This document shows, piece by piece, positions 6,447 through 6,937 of a stretch of 6,937 bases of DNA; position 1 is the first letter of the stretch; each line of letters begins with the position of its first letter. This stretch comes from CALXSC01 sp035470525. Its GTDB lineage: Bacteria; Pseudomonadota; Alphaproteobacteria; Rickettsiales; UBA1997. The stretch is taken from NCBI GenBank assembly GCA_035470525.1, contig DATIQT010000106.1, positions 1 through 6,937 on the forward strand, given 5' to 3'. The notes below the pieces were generated by a model. The model worked only from the letters and a program-made list of their open reading frames with translations, was not told the DNA's origin and searched no databases. The translations under genes and the position numbers were made by a program.

Positions 6447-6680
6447 CTAACTGTTTTGAGCTATATAATCCATAACTTTTCCAACTGTTGTGAGTTTTTC
6501 TGCGACCTCATCAGGAATTTCTACACCAAACTCTTCCTCAAAAGCCATAATTAATTCAACTTGATCTAAACTATCAGCATTCAAATCTTCAATAAAACTT
6601 GCTGTAGGGACTATTTTACTTTCGTCAACTCCCAAATGGTCAATGATAATTTTTTTTACTCTTTCCAAAACTTCAGTCAT
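6447..6680 (-). CDS. acpP: Acyl carrier protein
   Basis: AcpP is the small acidic cytosolic carrier of growing acyl chains in type II fatty acid synthesis. The 77-residue product has the standard length and helix layout. The phosphopantetheine attachment motif is NADSLDQVEL (34-43), with the acceptor serine at S37. It also has the typical HLGVDESKI loop (15-23) and EEEFGVEIPDE recognition helix (47-57). The start at 6680 matches the family N-terminus, although the purine run AAAAAGG sits only 1 nt from the ATG, so the ribosome site is atypically close. The gene is followed by its own terminator, not by fabF. Its upstream side, to the window edge, shows no fabG in the 257 bp available. The overall sequence looks alphaproteobacterial. 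Confidence 0.98.
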   Translation of the reverse strand: MTEVLERVKKIIIDHLGVDESKIVPTASFIEDLNADSLDQVELIMAFEEEFGVEIPDEVAEKLTTVGKVMDYIAQNS

Positions 6681-6745
6681 ACCTTTTTAAATAATTAATA
6701 AGTTATGTGATAGATAATAATTTTATTTTTTTAAATAGCAAGTTT

Positions 6746-6776
6746 TTTATAACTTAAATCTAGACACCGTTATCAA
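6746..6776 (-). promoter_or_regulatory. Candidate acpP promoter
   Basis: The minus strand carries TTGATA (6776-6771), a 19-nt spacer and TATAAA (6751-6746), about 66 nt before the acpP start. Each box is one mismatch from consensus, but the spacer is longer than the ideal 17. A competing TTGACT at 6805-6800 lacks a well-spaced -10 box. The rest of 6681-6861 shows no gene, only AT-rich leader. Confidence 0.3.
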
Positions 6777-6861
6777 AGGTTTATAAATTTATTATTTATA
6801 GTCAAACAACTTTCACTTAACCACTAAATAAACCGCTTTTGCAAAAATATACAAGGAGATT

Positions 6862-6915
6862 TAAAATTTTATTGCGATAGCGTATAACTTAATACGGTGA
6901 GACAATAAAATTTTA
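6862..6915. repeat. 13-bp inverted repeat with nested hairpin, probable intergenic repeat element
   Basis: TAAAATTTTATTG (6862-6874) is perfectly complementary to CAATAAAATTTTA (6903-6915). The 28-nt interior contains a smaller perfect hairpin, CGTAT/ATACG (6881-6885 and 6892-6896, 6-nt loop). The strand continues with GAGCGACGAAGGG, clearly richer in GC than its surroundings. On the minus strand a frame is open from the window edge (6937) through this segment to a TAA at 6862-6864 (24 codons, tail YAIAIKF). That frame could be the end of a gene but looks more like a repeat element read through in one frame. The element is cut by or close to the window edge. Confidence 0.5.
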
Positions 6916-6937
6916 GAGCGACGAAGGGTGATTAAGG

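Noticed and set aside
1..6937. CRISPR arrays, tRNA or rRNA genes
   Set aside because: I saw no regularly spaced repeats and no cloverleaf or rRNA-like sequence on either strand.

Overview
The window is a very AT-rich stretch of bacterial DNA in which every supportable gene lies on the minus strand. In transcription order (right to left) these are acyl carrier protein (acpP), a miniature transposon-like element, an ABC-2 type membrane permease, a two-gene ATPase/TOPRIM cassette (RloA/RloB, also known as AbiL type), the DNA repair gene radA, an unrecognised membrane-anchored charged protein, and a truncated gene for a small HExxH metalloprotease-like protein that runs off the left edge. The acpP and radA proteins look proteobacterial. 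With the low GC content this suggests an AT-rich alphaproteobacterium, either host-associated or a gut lineage. That placement is an inference from the look of the proteins and could be wrong at order level.

Right end (6376-6937): acpP forms its own transcription unit. It has an AT-rich leader and a convincing intrinsic terminator at 6391-6420. Neither side shows the usual fab neighbours, although the right-hand side is cut by the window edge. A 13-bp perfect inverted repeat at 6862-6915 lies upstream of acpP and looks like an intergenic repeat element. Next comes a 376-bp non-coding element (6000-6375) with 21-bp terminal inverted repeats and a 5-bp TATTA duplication at its edges. It has the features of a MITE (non-autonomous insertion element) and sits directly in front of the ABC permease.

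Middle (2778-5933): the permease is a complete YhhJ/YbhR/YbhS-like ABC-2 membrane subunit, but no ATPase or HlyD-type partner is next to it. A short intergenic gap with a 14-bp palindrome and a tandem 10-bp repeat precedes rloA. The rloA-like gene encodes an SMC/ABC-type AAA15 ATPase and is followed 3 nt later by the rloB-like gene for a TOPRIM-type protein. ATPase-plus-TOPRIM pairs are known anti-phage modules (AbiL, and by analogy PARIS and Gabija/OLD). The pair runs into radA with a 1-nt gap, so the defence-like cassette and the repair gene may share a transcript.

Left end (1-1396): after radA comes a 75-bp gap with a possible promoter, then the 219-residue membrane/coiled-coil protein, then the HExxH protein. 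Neither belongs to a family I can name. The strongest leads are the RloAB-radA arrangement, the MITE in front of the orphan permease, and the unnamed membrane-protein/metalloprotease pair.
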